In this document: in pieces, positions 18,843 to 31,295 of the stretch
Numbering within the stretch: the stretch's first letter is position 1
Layout of the letters: the number at the start of each line of letters is the position of its first letter
Origin: Bradyrhizobium diazoefficiens
GTDB taxonomy: Bacteria > Pseudomonadota > Alphaproteobacteria > Rhizobiales > Xanthobacteraceae
DNA: 64,000 nucleotides
NCBI RefSeq assembly: GCF_016612535.1
Contig: NZ_JAENXS010000002.1
Location: 2,418,001-2,482,000, forward strand
Reading direction: 5' to 3'
Translations under genes and position numbers: made by a program
Notes under the pieces: model-generated
Told to the model about the DNA's origin: nothing
Databases searched by the model: none
The model's input: only the letters and a program-made list of their open reading frames with translations

Positions 18843-19121
18843 TTAGCCGATCAGGCCGGCTGCGCAACCACTCGTGCGACCGGCTTCTCCACGATCGGTT
18901 AGGCCCAAGATCGCGCCGAACGCGATGGCCGAGAACGGCGTGATCGGAAACGAGATGAAGGCGAGCGTCGCCAGCGCACGCGTGAAATAGATGGTCGAAA
19001 GGATGTAGCGCTTCGTGCCGATCGTACAGCCGCAGAGGATGATGACGGCCGGCGTGCGCCAATGGGAGGAACGCGAGTCCCGACCGAGCTCGCCCACTTG
19101 CATCGCCATGGAGTTCCTCAT
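18843..19121 (-). pseudogene. MFS transporter remnant with large in-frame internal deletion
   Basis: The 92-residue frame joins an MFS N-terminus ([18 protein letters not shown]) to a segment from the later half of such proteins ([20 protein letters not shown] then [14 protein letters not shown]). In intact relatives roughly 200 or more residues with several membrane helices separate these pieces, so most of the protein is missing. The piece ends [13 protein letters not shown], unlike the family. No functional transporter can be made; a small membrane peptide might still be translated. Confidence 0.6.
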
Positions 19122-19210
19122 CCGTCGTTGGCCTGACGCGACGAGGCACCACTTGACGAGAATGTGTGCAACGAGACCTAGCAGCGCGCCAATCGGCGTG
19201 TTATGTTCGA

Positions 19211-19229
19211 TTTACTCATATTGAGCATA
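19211..19229. promoter_or_regulatory. putative NadQ operator, distal copy
   Basis: TTTACTCATATTGAGCATA. It agrees with the perfect palindrome at 19284-19302 at 17 of 19 positions and contains the same core CTCA-TAT-TGAG. The two centres are 73 bases apart, about seven helical turns, which would suit cooperative binding or looping. Assignment to NadQ is inference. Confidence 0.6.
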
Positions 19230-19283
19230 TATGAGCTTGACGAAACCCACCGGCCGTCTCGGCCGGATTTCTCAGAGCTCAAA

Positions 19284-19302
19284 TATACTCATATTGAGTA
19301 TA
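19284..19302. promoter_or_regulatory. putative NadQ operator, promoter-proximal copy
   Basis: TATACTCATATTGAGTATA, a perfect palindrome of two 8-base arms around TAT, placed 24 bases before the nadA start and just upstream of a GGGAGG ribosome site. In this GC-rich genome such an AT-rich palindrome stands out. It is well placed to block transcription of nadABC when a dimeric repressor binds. Confidence 0.7.
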
Positions 19303-19325
19303 ATACACTCGCACGGGAGGCTTCG

Positions 19326-20429
19326 ATGCCGATCACTGGAATTTACGGCCCTGACGATTTTGCCAATCGGCCGCAGAGCCAAACGACCTCCACCCCGCCC
19401 GCACCGGCGCACACGGGCCCCGTGCTGCCCAGGCCCTCTCTGGAATGGACAAGCGAGGTCGAACGGGCCACCGCGCCGCTCTATGAACGTGTCAAGCACG
19501 TGATCCCGCCGATCGAGTGGCCGCTGATGGCGCCGACGATTCACGCGATCAACGCGCTCAAGCGCGCGCGCAACGCGGTGATCCTCGCGCACAACTACCA
19601 GGCGCCGGAGATCTTTCATGGCGTCGCCGACATCGGCGGCGATTCGCTCCAGCTCGCCGTGGAAGCCACCAAGGTGAAGGCCGACATCATCGTGCAATGC
19701 GGCGTGCACTTCATGGCGGAGACGTCAAAACTGCTCAACCCGGACAAGACGGTGCTGATCCCGGATTCGCGCGCCGGCTGCTCGCTCGCCGCCAGCATCA
19801 CCGGCGCGGACGTGCGCCTGCTGCGCGAAAAATTTCCCGGCGTGCCTGTCGTTGCCTATGTCAACACATCCGCGGAGGTGAAGGCCGAGGTCGACATCTG
19901 CTGCACCTCGTCGAATGCGGTGCAAGTGGTGGAGAGCCTGAACGCACCAAGCGTGATCTTCCTGCCCGACCGCTATCTCGCGACTTACGTCGCCTCGAAG
20001 ACCGACGTGAAGATCATCGCCTGGAAGGGTGCGTGTGAGGTGCATGAGCGCTTCACCGGCGACGAGCTGCGCGCGTATCGCGACGCGGATCCGTCCGTGC
20101 AGATCATCGCGCATCCCGAATGCCCGCCGGACGTGCTGGCGGAAGCCGACTTCACCGGCTCGACCGCGCACATGATCAACTGGGTGCGTGAACGGCGACC
20201 GCGGCGGCTGGTGATGATCACGGAATGCTCGATGGCCGACAATGTGCGGGCCGAGCTGCCCGATGTGGAAATGCTGCGTCCCTGCAATATCTGCCCGCAC
20301 ATGAAGCGCATCACGCTCGCCAATATTCTGGAGAGCCTGCTGACGCTTGGCGAGGAGGTGACGATCGATCCGGCGCTTGCGGAGCGCGCGCGGCGGTCGG
20401 TCGAGCGGATGATCAATTTGAAGAACTAA
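19326..20429 (+). CDS. nadA: quinolinate synthase
   Basis: A 367-residue NadA, which condenses iminoaspartate with dihydroxyacetone phosphate to quinolinate using a 4Fe-4S cluster. Cys-bearing motifs include [33 protein letters not shown] and the C-terminal CNICPHM. The open frame runs 41 codons further upstream across the operator region; ATG 19326 has GGGAGG six bases before it and gives the family start [13 protein letters not shown]. First gene of nadABC. The gap to nadB (160 bases) is filled by an inverted repeat pair. Confidence 0.96.
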   Translation: MPITGIYGPDDFANRPQSQTTSTPPAPAHTGPVLPRPSLEWTSEVERATAPLYERVKHVIPPIEWPLMAPTIHAINALKRARNAVILAHNYQAPEIFHGVADIGGDSLQLAVEATKVKADIIVQCGVHFMAETSKLLNPDKTVLIPDSRAGCSLAASITGADVRLLREKFPGVPVVAYVNTSAEVKAEVDICCTSSNAVQVVESLNAPSVIFLPDRYLATYVASKTDVKIIAWKGACEVHERFTGDELRAYRDADPSVQIIAHPECPPDVLAEADFTGSTAHMINWVRERRPRRLVMITECSMADNVRAELPDVEMLRPCNICPHMKRITLANILESLLTLGEEVTIDPALAERARRSVERMINLKN

Positions 20430-20454
20430 GGACGAGCAATAGCAACACCCACAG

Positions 20455-20579
20455 TGTCGTCCCGGCGAAGGCCGGGACCCATAACCACAGGCAGATGTGT
20501 TGCGAAGAACGACGTCACACAGCTGCGCAAACCAACAAGTGCTTCGGCGTATGGGTCCCGGCCTTCGCCGGGACGACGA
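20455..20579. repeat. inverted pair of REP-like palindromes (family A) inside the nad operon
   Basis: Two facing copies of the CCCGGCGAAGGCCGGGACC unit at 20455-20491 and 20551-20579, the same layout as at 4291-4433. Beyond the core they share CCATAACCACAG-type flanks with the other locus. In an RNA the pair could fold as one long stem between nadA and nadB and influence message stability or relative expression. Confidence 0.85.
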
Positions 20580-20589
20580 GGAGAAAGCC

Positions 20590-22194
20590 ATGACAAACAT
20601 CCACAACCTCACCCGCACCACCGACGACGTCGTCATCGTCGGTGGCGGGCTCGCCGGTCTCTTTTGCGCGCTGAAACTCGCGCCGCGGCCGGTGACGTTG
20701 ATCTCGGCGGCGCCGCTCGGACAGGGCGCGTCATCCGCATGGGCGCAAGGCGGCATCGCCGCGGCAGTCGCCGAGGGCGATACTGCGGAGGCGCACGCCG
20801 CGGACACCATCGCGGTCGGTGGCGGCATCGTCGATGAGACCGTTGCGCTCGGCATCGCGCGCGAGGCGGCGCCGCGGATTCACGATTTGCTCGCCTATGG
20901 CGTGCCGTTCGACCGCGACCTCGAAGGCCGGCTTGCCGTGGGGCGCGAGGCCGCACATTCGGCGCGGCGGATCGTGCACGTCCGCGGCGACGGCGCGGGT
21001 GCCGCAATCATCGCGGCGCTGAGCGAAGCTGTCCGCCGCACGCCGTCGATCCGCCTGATCGAAGGCTTTGTCGCCGAAGCGCTGTTGACCGAGGACGGCG
21101 CCGTTACCGGACTTCAACTGCGCGAGGCCGTAAATTTCGCGGCAAGGCCCATGATGATCGCCGCGCGCGCGGTGGTGCTCGCGACCGGCGGCATCGGCCA
21201 TCTCTATGACGTCACCACCAATCCCCTCGAGGCCAGCGGATCGGGACTTGCGATCGCGGCGCGCGCCGGCGCCGTCGTCGCCGATCCCGAATTCGTGCAG
21301 TTCCACCCGACCGCGATCATGGTCGGCCGCGACCCGGCGCCGCTCGCGACCGAGGCGCTGCGCGGTGAAGGCGCAACGCTGATCAACAAAAATGGCGAGC
21401 GCTTCATGGCGGCGTGTCACCCGCTCGCCGAGCTTGCGCCGCGCGACATCGTGGCTCGCGGCGTGTTCGCCGAGATCGCGGCGGGACGCGGCGCCTTCCT
21501 CGACGCGCGGCAGACGCTGGGCACGCGCTTTGCCAAACGATTCCCGACCGTGCACGCGAGCTGCATCGCCGCCGGCATCGATCCGGCGACGCAACCGATC
21601 CCGATTGCGCCGGCCGCGCATTATTACATGGGCGGCATCGCGGTCGATGCACGCGGCCGCAGCTCGATCGACGGGCTCTGGGCCGGCGGCGAAGTGTCGT
21701 CCACCGGCGCGCACGGCGCCAACCGGCTCGCCTCGAATTCGCTGCTGGAAGCCGTGGTCTATGCCCCCCGCATCGCCGACGACATCGCCGGCCACGCGGT
21801 CCCTTCACCCGCCCGCCTCCCGGAGGCGCTGGTGACGCCGCGCGGTGGCGCGCCGGATGCAGGTAGCGTGAAGCGTCTGCGGGCAATGATGAGCGCGAAC
21901 GTCGGCGTGATCCGCGACGCCGACGGGCTCGCGGAGGCCGTTCGCGGCTTTGCCGCGCTCGAATGCACGGCCGCCAGCATCACCGTCCGCAACATGGCGA
22001 CAGCAGCCCTGCTCGTCGCCGCCGCGGCGTGGAGCCGGCGCGAGAGCCGCGGCGCGCATTTCCGCTCCGACCATCCCGACGCCGTCCCCGCGCTGGCGCA
22101 GAGAACGATGACCACGCTCGCCGCGGTGCACGAGATCGCAGACAGCCTCACCGAAGATCCCACGCTGCGCATCGCGCAATTCATGATCGCCTGA
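20590..22194 (+). CDS. nadB: L-aspartate oxidase
   Basis: A 534-residue flavoprotein that oxidises L-aspartate to iminoaspartate for NadA. It has the FAD-binding [17 protein letters not shown] near the N-terminus, [34 protein letters not shown] with the active-site Arg region, and the [11 protein letters not shown] signature. The frame upstream of ATG 20590 comes from the repeat pair and is not coding; GAGGAGAAAGCC precedes the chosen start. Second gene of nadABC; 11 bases separate it from nadC. Confidence 0.95.
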   Translation: MTNIHNLTRTTDDVVIVGGGLAGLFCALKLAPRPVTLISAAPLGQGASSAWAQGGIAAAVAEGDTAEAHAADTIAVGGGIVDETVALGIAREAAPRIHDLLAYGVPFDRDLEGRLAVGREAAHSARRIVHVRGDGAGAAIIAALSEAVRRTPSIRLIEGFVAEALLTEDGAVTGLQLREAVNFAARPMMIAARAVVLATGGIGHLYDVTTNPLEASGSGLAIAARAGAVVADPEFVQFHPTAIMVGRDPAPLATEALRGEGATLINKNGERFMAACHPLAELAPRDIVARGVFAEIAAGRGAFLDARQTLGTRFAKRFPTVHASCIAAGIDPATQPIPIAPAAHYYMGGIAVDARGRSSIDGLWAGGEVSSTGAHGANRLASNSLLEAVVYAPRIADDIAGHAVPSPARLPEALVTPRGGAPDAGSVKRLRAMMSANVGVIRDADGLAEAVRGFAALECTAASITVRNMATAALLVAAAAWSRRESRGAHFRSDHPDAVPALAQRTMTTLAAVHEIADSLTEDPTLRIAQFMIA

Positions 22195-22205
22195 CGGAGT
22201 TTCTC

Positions 22206-23084
22206 ATGATCACCCCGACCTCACTGCTCTATCCTGATGCCTTTCTCTCGCCGCTCGCGATCGACGAGGCCGTGCAACGCGCGCTCGACGAGGATCTCGG
22301 CCGCGCCGGCGACATCACCTCGCTGGCGACGATCCCGGCAGCCACAAAAGCGCAGGCGATCCTGGTCGCGCGCCAGTCCGGCGTGATCGCAGGCCTGCCG
22401 TTGGCGCTGGCAACGCTGCAAAAACTCTCATCCGACATCGAGGTGCGCGCCCATGTCCGCGACGCCGCGCGCGTCACGCGCGGGCAATTTGTGCTGACGA
22501 TCTCGGGGCCGGCGCGCGCCATCCTCACCGCGGAACGGACCGCGCTGAACTTTGTCGGCCGGCTGTCCGGCGTCGCCACGCTCACGGCCGACTACGCCGC
22601 GCGGACCGAAGGCACCAAAATGCGTATCTGCTGCACGCGAAAAACCACGCCGGGGTTGCGTGCGCTGGAGAAATACGCGGTGCGCTGCGGCGGCGGCTTC
22701 AACCACCGTTTTGGTCTCGACGATGCGATCCTGATCAAGGACAACCACATCGCCGTCGCCGGCGGCATCCGCCCCGTGCTGGAACGCGCGCGCGCCCACG
22801 CCGGCCATCTCGTCAAGATTGAGATCGAGGTCGATACGCTCGCGCAGCTGCGCGAGGTACTCGACACCGGCCTTGCCGAAGCCGTGCTGCTCGACAACAT
22901 GGACATCACCACGCTGCGCGAGGCGGTGCGGATGACGGAAGGCCGTCTCACACTGGAAGCCTCCGGCGGCGTCACGCTGGATTCGATCGCGGCGATCGCG
23001 GCCACCGGCGTCGACTACGCCTCATCCGGCGCGCTGACGCATTCGGCGCCGAACTTCGACTGCGCGCTGGATATCGAGATGTGA
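22206..23084 (+). CDS. nadC: nicotinate-nucleotide pyrophosphorylase (carboxylating)
   Basis: A 292-residue quinolinate phosphoribosyltransferase, converting quinolinate and PRPP to nicotinate mononucleotide. Family text includes [46 protein letters not shown] with substrate-binding Arg/Lys, [18 protein letters not shown], and [15 protein letters not shown] 22206 follows the nadB stop by 11 bases with ACGGAG in front; the frame that continues upstream inside nadB is not the gene. Last gene of the operon; an inverted repeat follows directly. Confidence 0.96.
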   Translation: MITPTSLLYPDAFLSPLAIDEAVQRALDEDLGRAGDITSLATIPAATKAQAILVARQSGVIAGLPLALATLQKLSSDIEVRAHVRDAARVTRGQFVLTISGPARAILTAERTALNFVGRLSGVATLTADYAARTEGTKMRICCTRKTTPGLRALEKYAVRCGGGFNHRFGLDDAILIKDNHIAVAGGIRPVLERARAHAGHLVKIEIEVDTLAQLREVLDTGLAEAVLLDNMDITTLREAVRMTEGRLTLEASGGVTLDSIAAIAATGVDYASSGALTHSAPNFDCALDIEM

Positions 23085-23087
23085 GGT

Positions 23088-23238
23088 GGTCTTCTCCCTC
23101 GCCCCGCTTGCGGGGAGAGGGCCGGGGTGAGGGGGAGTCTCCGCGGGGACGGTGGCAGCTAGACTCGTGGAGAGTCCCCCTCACCCGAATTCGAGCTTCG
23201 CTCGAATTCGACCTCTCCCCGCAAGCGGGGCGAGGTAA
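23088..23238. repeat. long inverted repeat (family F) between nadC and the wall hydrolase gene
   Basis: Arms built of CTCGCCCCGCTTGCGGGGAG and its complement CTCCCCGCAAGCGGGGCGAG, with inner complementary pieces GTGAGGGGGAGTCT and AGTCCCCCTCAC. An extra small palindrome (CGAATTCGAGC / GCTCGAATTCG) lies in the right part. The whole could fold as one cruciform or act as a two-way transcription stop between convergent genes. Confidence 0.75.
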
Positions 23239-23243
23239 GAAGA

Positions 23244-24707
23244 CTACCTTCGCTCGGTCACGCCCATCTCGGCGGAGCTCTTGGCTTCCTGGGTGAGCTC
23301 GGCTGAGAGCGCGGCGGTCTGTGCCGGGGTGCCCCAGCTCGGTTCCTCGTCGCCGTCGCCCCAGGCGCGCGGCCGGTAGAACGTATGCACGCCGAACTTG
23401 TACATCTTCTTCATCTCGGAGACCCAGGACGGACGCACCCAATAGGCGTGATAGTGCGTCGACTTGCCGACCTCCGGGAGCCAGATCTGGCCGTCGAGCA
23501 TCGCCTTCGAAATCTTCCTGGCGCGCTCCCACATCTCGGGCTCGCGGATCACGTCGGGATTGTTGTCGCAGGCAAAGGTGAACTGGCAGGCGAGATGGCG
23601 GTACTTGTTCTGATAGACCACACCGCACACGGTTTCCGGATATTTGCCGGAGAACACGCGGTTCATCACGACTTGCGCGACCGCGATCTGGCCGCGCACG
23701 GCCTCGCCGCGGGATTCGAAATAGACAGCTTCCGCAAGGCACTTTTCCGATTTCGCGCGTGACTTGTCGTCCAGCGCCAGCCGCTCGGCCGGCGATTTGG
23801 CGCGCTGGTTGTCGGCGTTGACCTCGCCCTTCGGGGCGACGCTCTCGCCGCTCTCGGGCGCGTTTCCGACGTCCTCGTTCGGCGGCGATAGCGAAGCCAG
23901 CTTCATGTCGGGGTCGGGCATCACGATCAGCGGCTCGGCACCGGGCTGCCAGCTTTCGATGCTCTCGACATTGCCGCCGAGGGAGGAACTGCCGAAGAAC
24001 AGGTTCGAGGTCTTCACGCTGAAGGGATCGCGCGGCGGGGCGGCGATCGTCGCCTGCTTCAGCGCGTTGAGCGGTTGGGCGGCGAAGGACAGCGCATCAG
24101 CGACGGCCTTCGGCGGATTGGCATATTGCGGCAAAGGCGGCGCGCGCATCGCCTCCTGGAGTTCGGGATCGAGCGCCGCCGCGGACTCCGGCGACATCGC
24201 TTGCGGCTGCGCGACCGGCAGCTGAGCCGTTTTGGCACCGAACACGGAACTGTTGGAGGTCGCGGGATCTTGCCGTGGGCGTGCGGCGGACGGCGCGGCC
24301 ATCTCGGGCGGCGGTGCAGGCGTCACGGTGGCGAGACGGTCACCCTTCAGCGCGCGATCGACCTTGGGAAAATCGGAGGCCTGGTAACGTGTCGGCGCCT
24401 GGAGCGCCGGATTGCCGCGACTGATGCTGCCGGTGACGTCGCGGCCATCGAGGCTCGCGAGGCGAACCATCGCGCTCTGCGGAATCGATGTGCCGATCGG
24501 CCGTGAAAAACTGTAGGTCGCAAGCTGAATGGACGAGGCCGCAGAGAACACCTGCTTCTGCCAGCGCTCGGCGACGCCGGGCTGGCGCGCCAGCAGCGAG
24601 CCAATGTCCTGATAGCCGATCTCTCTCGGCATCAATGCGAAGATGCAGAGACCGAGTCCGAAGGACGCGAACCGCGCGCCCTTCGGATGGTTACGCAACA
24701 CAGACAT
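23244..24707 (-). CDS. cell wall hydrolase, SleB-type (Hydrolase_2 domain)
   Basis: A 487-residue protein. It starts with one hydrophobic segment (about 12-28, FASFGLGLCIFALM) that could be a membrane anchor or uncleaved signal, followed by some 300 residues of low-complexity Ala/Pro/Ser linker, then a C-terminal SleB domain: CLAEAVYFESRGE with the catalytic Glu, GQIAVAQVVMNRVFSG, VCGVVYQN and CQFTFACD. Such domains cleave peptidoglycan, often as muramidase-like lytic enzymes in growth or division. ATG 24707 fits best; an upstream ATG would add a short basic extension. Confidence 0.88.
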   Translation of the reverse strand: MSVLRNHPKGARFASFGLGLCIFALMPREIGYQDIGSLLARQPGVAERWQKQVFSAASSIQLATYSFSRPIGTSIPQSAMVRLASLDGRDVTGSISRGNPALQAPTRYQASDFPKVDRALKGDRLATVTPAPPPEMAAPSAARPRQDPATSNSSVFGAKTAQLPVAQPQAMSPESAAALDPELQEAMRAPPLPQYANPPKAVADALSFAAQPLNALKQATIAAPPRDPFSVKTSNLFFGSSSLGGNVESIESWQPGAEPLIVMPDPDMKLASLSPPNEDVGNAPESGESVAPKGEVNADNQRAKSPAERLALDDKSRAKSEKCLAEAVYFESRGEAVRGQIAVAQVVMNRVFSGKYPETVCGVVYQNKYRHLACQFTFACDNNPDVIREPEMWERARKISKAMLDGQIWLPEVGKSTHYHAYWVRPSWVSEMKKMYKFGVHTFYRPRAWGDGDEEPSWGTPAQTAALSAELTQEAKSSAEMGVTERR

Positions 24708-25004
24708 CGATACGCTCACGCTACGCTTACACCAGAAGGATCGATCCGCAGTACATCCGTGCAATTCGATCTTTATCGTGAGTATCTAATTTAGGTTGCC
24801 GAGGCGTTAATCGACGTTGCGCAACCGACACACTCAAGCGATGTCAGGTGTTTTCACGGAGTGATTGCGCATGTTGGTAAATGCGGGCCCACTTGAAGCG
24901 GTAAACGTCTGGTCAACGCGAATGGTGAAGGAACTCTTGCACACGCGTATCATTACGGGACGCGCGTCGAGTTCCTGGTGTTGCGCGAACTGCTCCGACA
25001 AGCT

Positions 25005-25092
25005 CGTCATTGCGAGCGCAGCGAAGCAATCCAGAGTCTTTCCGCGGAGACAGCCTGGATTGCTTCGTCGCAAGGGCTCCTCGCAATGACGA
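25005..25092. repeat. CGTCATTGCGAGC palindromic repeat (family D), imperfect copy
   Basis: Left arm starts CGTCATTGCGAGCGCAGCGA and continues AGCAATCCAGA; right arm CTGGATTGCTTCGTCGC..CTCGCAATGACG. The right arm carries an extra AAGGGCTCC-type insertion compared with the perfect copy at 36065-36144. The loop CCGCGGAGACAGC is shared by both. Confidence 0.8.
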
Positions 25093-25110
25093 CGTGGAGA
25101 GAGCGTTGCG

Positions 25111-25145
25111 CAAAATGAAGAGGCGGGGTTTGGCCCCGCCTCTTC
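25111..25145 (-). terminator. rho-independent terminator of ppdK
   Basis: A perfect 12-base stem (GAAGAGGCGGGG with CCCCGCCTCTTC, 25117-25128 and 25134-25145) with a five-base loop, followed on the minus strand by ATTTTG. It lies 26 bases beyond the ppdK stop codon. Confidence 0.8.
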
Positions 25146-25170
25146 GCATTCAACACTTGAACTCGTCGCC

Positions 25171-28131
<2,961 letters not shown>

Positions 28132-28227
28132 AGCTTGCACACAACCTGCGAGAGGAATGGGAAATCGCGCGCCTTACACCACTTTGGGCAGGTCCGCGCA
28201 AGTCGAACAGTTCCGGAAAATGAAGGC

Positions 28228-28383
28228 CTAGAGATGGAGCCATCTCAACAAACCGAGCCCGATCGCACCATTGACGATGAGAAAGATCGCAACGATCAGG
28301 TTGAGAAGGCGCGGCATGATCAGGATGAGCACACCCGCAATCAGCGACAGGATCGGCGAGATGTGGGCGATGGTGAGGTGCAT
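28228..28383 (-). CDS. DUF3096-like small membrane protein, 51 aa
   Basis: A 51-residue protein starting MHLTIAHISPILSLIAGVLI, with two hydrophobic helices (about 8-24 and 27-43) separated by MPRLLN, ending GLLRWLHL. This matches the short DUF3096 type of membrane protein common in proteobacteria, function unknown. The start ATG is at 28383. It lies upstream of ppdK on the same strand, but a 96-base gap makes shared transcription uncertain. Confidence 0.7.
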   Translation of the reverse strand: MHLTIAHISPILSLIAGVLILIMPRLLNLIVAIFLIVNGAIGLGLLRWLHL

Positions 28384-28615
28384 GAACTATCTTTCCAGGC
28401 TCGGGTAGCGTGAGGCGAATCGCGGGCGGATCATAGCGGACCGGGTTCGGCGGGTAGAGACGCGCAACGGGCAACGCCAGTTCCGGGCTTCGCGAAAACT
28501 GCCCGAAATTGCCGCGAATGTGGCGGCCCATTTCCCGGAACATTGGCAGGACGCATGCATTGGCAACCGGTTGCGCCACTGGCGCTTCCGAAAAAACCTG
28601 TCGAAGGAGTTTTGC

Positions 28616-28969
28616 ATGCGGAACAGGATTCTTGCTCTTGCAGCGCTCGCGGCCGCGATCGGCTCGCCCGTCGCGGCGCAGGCGCAAACCGGGATCACGG
28701 TTGGACGCGCGCCCGCCGTGGTCGATAGCGGCCCGACCATCGCAGTCGAGCAGCGGCCGGCCTTCCGCGACTATGTCGTCGAACAACGTGTCCCGGCCTT
28801 CACTATTCCGGATCGCGTAGCGGTTGGCGCCATCCTACCCGAAACCGGCGTCACCTATTATGACGTGCCGCAACGTTTCGGCGCAACGACCTATCGCTAC
28901 ACCGTCGTCAACGGCGAGACCGTGCTGGTTGAGCCACGCTCGCGGCGCATCGTCGAGGTGATGGACTAA
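28616..28969 (+). CDS. DUF1236-type secreted protein
   Basis: A 117-residue protein with a signal peptide (about 1-23, cleaved after AQA) and a mature domain containing FRDYVVEQRVPAFTIPDR, VGAILPETGVTYYDVP and YRYTVVNGETVLVEPRSRRI. The last segment is the hallmark of DUF1236, a periplasmic family of unknown function common in Rhizobiales. ATG 28616 has AAGGAG seven bases upstream; the longer reading frame before it lacks these signals. Confidence 0.78.
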   Translation: MRNRILALAALAAAIGSPVAAQAQTGITVGRAPAVVDSGPTIAVEQRPAFRDYVVEQRVPAFTIPDRVAVGAILPETGVTYYDVPQRFGATTYRYTVVNGETVLVEPRSRRIVEVMD

Positions 28970-29041
28970 TAGATTCTCGTTTGGACGCGTTTTCTTCGCG
29001 CGAACCGGATCTACTTCGCTTGAAAACGCTCTGCACAACTC

Positions 29042-29132
29042 GATGTCCGGCGCGTCACATCAGGCTGGCGCGCATCGCGTAGTCGGACATCAGGCCCCGT
29101 CCGGTCGTCCCCCCGCCGGACGGGGCTTTTTT
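29042..29132 (+). ncRNA. candidate small RNA or 3' UTR module
   Basis: A first hairpin is possible between GATGTCCG (29042-29049) and CGGACATC (29084-29091), directly followed by a strong rho-independent terminator (29094-29132). No open reading frame uses this terminator closely: the nearest plus-strand gene ends at 28969, 73 bases before. It could be a short independent transcript or a processed 3' end. No promoter was identified, so confidence is low. Confidence 0.3.
29094..29132 (+). terminator. rho-independent terminator
   Basis: GCCCCGTCCGG (29094-29104) pairs perfectly with CCGGACGGGGC (29116-29126), then six T. On the plus strand it ends either the DUF1236 gene transcript or a separate small RNA. 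On the minus strand no T run follows, so it is not an obvious terminator for glyS. Confidence 0.85.
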
Positions 29133-29138
29133 GTGCGA

Positions 29139-31295
29139 TCAATCCTGGATCTTCGAGAAGTCCGCGACCGCACGCGTGGCCCTGCGGATTTCGTTGAGCA
29201 GCTTCAGACGGTTCTCGCGCACCTTCACATCGTCGTCGTTGACGCGAACTTTTTCGAAGAACGCATCGACCGGTGGACGCAACTTCGCCATCGCGCTCAT
29301 GGCGGCGGCAAAGTCTTCCTTGGCGATGGCGGCGCTGGCTTCCGTCTTCACCTCGCCAATCGCCTTCGCCAGCACCTTTTCCTCAGCGAGGCTGTACAGC
29401 GCAGGATCGGGGGCGCCGTCAAAGCTGCGCTTATCCTTCTTCTCCTCGATGCCAAGGATGTTGCTCGCACGCTTGATGCCGGCGAGCAAGTTCTTGCCGT
29501 CATCACTCTCGAGGAATTTCCCGAGCGCCTCAACGCGACGGACGATCATCAGAAGATCGTCCTGGCCGCCGAGCGCGAACACCGCGTCGACGAGATCATG
29601 ACGCGCGCCCTGCTCGCGGAGCTGAAGTTTGAGACGTTCAGCGAAAAACTCTACTAGTTCCTTCGCGACTGTCTCCCGCATCTGCTTGTGAATCTTGGAT
29701 ACATCTGGATTCGTCAGCGGCTTCTCAGCAGCTGGCGTAATCGTCACGACCGAATGCTTCTGAAGCGCGGAATAGAAGAGCGGCTCTAGCCGAATGCGAA
29801 GTTCGTTCTCCAAAATAATCCGAATGACGCCCAGCGCCGCCCTTCGCAAGCCAAGCGGGTCCCTGCTCCCCGAAGGCTTCTCATTACTGCCCCAGAATCC
29901 AGCAAAGGTGTCAATCTTGTCAGCGAGCGCCACCGCGATGCTGACAGGATCGGTCGGCACGCGATCAGCAGGCCCTTGCGGCTTGTAATGCTCTTCGCAG
30001 GCCGCCGCGACGGACGCATCCTCGCCCTGCGCCAGCGCGTAGTACTTGCCCATCAGGCCCTGCACCTCAGGGAATTCACCGACGACTTCGGTCAGCAAAT
30101 CCGCTTTGGCCAGATGCGCAGCGCGGGTCGCCTTCGCGACATCGGCGCCGACTAGCGGCGCGATCTCGGCGGCCAAACGCTCGATGCGTTTGATCCGCGC
30201 GGCTTGCGTTCCAAGCTTCTCGTGGAACACGATCTGCTCGAACTTCGGCAGGCGGTCCTCGAGCTTCGTCTTCAAATCCGTTTCGTAGAAGAATTTCGCG
30301 TCCGACAAGCGCGGACGGATCACGCGTTCGTTGCCTGATACGATAACCTTGCCGCCGTCGGACGCCTCGATATTCGCGGTGAGGACGAACTTGTTGGTCA
30401 GCTTCCCGGTCTTGGGATCCTTGACCACAAAACACTTCTGGTTGTTGCGGATGGTGGCGCGGATCACCTCGTCCGGGATCGCGAGATATTCTTCTTCGAA
30501 CGAACCCATCATGACCACGGGCCATTCGACGAGGCCCGAAACCTCGTCGAGCAGCGCCTGATCCTCGACCAGCTCGAAGCCTTGCGCAAACGTCAATTCC
30601 TTGGCGTCGGCGAAGATGATGTTCTTGCGCGCCTGCGGATCGAGGATGACTTTTGCAGCCTTCAGCTTCGCTTCGTAGTCCTCGAACCGGCGTATGGAAA
30701 TCGCGGCCGGCGCCATGAAACGGTGGCCGTGGGTGGTCTGCCCCGTCTCGATGCCGTCTACCGAGAACTTCACGACGTCAGGCTCTTCGGTCTCAAGACC
30801 GAACGTCGCAGTGATCGCGTGCAGCGGTCGCACCCAGCTCAGCGACCCCGGTTTTCCGGAGCGCGCGCCCCAGCGCATCGATTTCGGCCAGGGGAAGGTG
30901 CGGATGATCACGGGGAGGATTTCGGCGAGCACGTCGATCGCGTCGCGCCCGGCCTTCTCGATCAGCGCGATGTAGAAGTCGCCCTTCGGGTCGCGCTGGA
31001 TCTTGGCCTCATCCAGCGACTTCAGGCCCGTCGCTTTCAGGAAGCCCTGCACCGCTGCGTCAGGGCCACCGACTTTCGGCCCGCGGCGTTCGGTTTTCAA
31101 ATCCGGCTGGCGCCCAGGAATTCCGTGCACGGTCAGCGCAAGACGGCGCGGCGTCGCGAAGGCTTTCGCGCCCTCATAGACGAGGCCTTCGGCGACGAGC
31201 TTCTCGGTGACCAGGCGACGCAGATCGTCGGCCGCCTTGGCCTGCATGCGCGCGGGGATTTCTTCCGAGAACAGTTCAAGCAACAATTCGGGCAT
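29139..31295 (-). CDS. glyS: glycine-tRNA ligase beta subunit
   Basis: A 718-residue GlyRS beta chain of the alpha2-beta2 bacterial type. It begins [18 protein letters not shown], the family N-terminus, and includes [21 protein letters not shown] text, [29 protein letters not shown], and the HD-like [13 protein letters not shown] region; the C-terminal part is the DALR-type tRNA-binding domain. It acts with GlyQ to charge tRNA-Gly in the cytoplasm. Its start overlaps the glyQ stop by one base (TGATG), so the pair is translationally coupled. Confidence 0.96.
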   Translation of the reverse strand: MPELLLELFSEEIPARMQAKAADDLRRLVTEKLVAEGLVYEGAKAFATPRRLALTVHGIPGRQPDLKTERRGPKVGGPDAAVQGFLKATGLKSLDEAKIQRDPKGDFYIALIEKAGRDAIDVLAEILPVIIRTFPWPKSMRWGARSGKPGSLSWVRPLHAITATFGLETEEPDVVKFSVDGIETGQTTHGHRFMAPAAISIRRFEDYEAKLKAAKVILDPQARKNIIFADAKELTFAQGFELVEDQALLDEVSGLVEWPVVMMGSFEEEYLAIPDEVIRATIRNNQKCFVVKDPKTGKLTNKFVLTANIEASDGGKVIVSGNERVIRPRLSDAKFFYETDLKTKLEDRLPKFEQIVFHEKLGTQAARIKRIERLAAEIAPLVGADVAKATRAAHLAKADLLTEVVGEFPEVQGLMGKYYALAQGEDASVAAACEEHYKPQGPADRVPTDPVSIAVALADKIDTFAGFWGSNEKPSGSRDPLGLRRAALGVIRIILENELRIRLEPLFYSALQKHSVVTITPAAEKPLTNPDVSKIHKQMRETVAKELVEFFAERLKLQLREQGARHDLVDAVFALGGQDDLLMIVRRVEALGKFLESDDGKNLLAGIKRASNILGIEEKKDKRSFDGAPDPALYSLAEEKVLAKAIGEVKTEASAAIAKEDFAAAMSAMAKLRPPVDAFFEKVRVNDDDVKVRENRLKLLNEIRRATRAVADFSKIQD

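Larger units (their letters stand above)
24708..25170. other. gap between the wall hydrolase and ppdK genes
   Basis: This 463-base gap contains the upstream region of the wall hydrolase gene, one copy of palindromic repeat family D (25005-25092) and the ppdK terminator (25111-25145). I find no convincing gene in the rest. Confidence 0.6.

Noticed and set aside
20497..20589. N-terminal extension of nadB containing MGPGLRRDD
   Set aside because: This text is the translation of the palindromic repeat pair, a common false extension; the real start is 20590.
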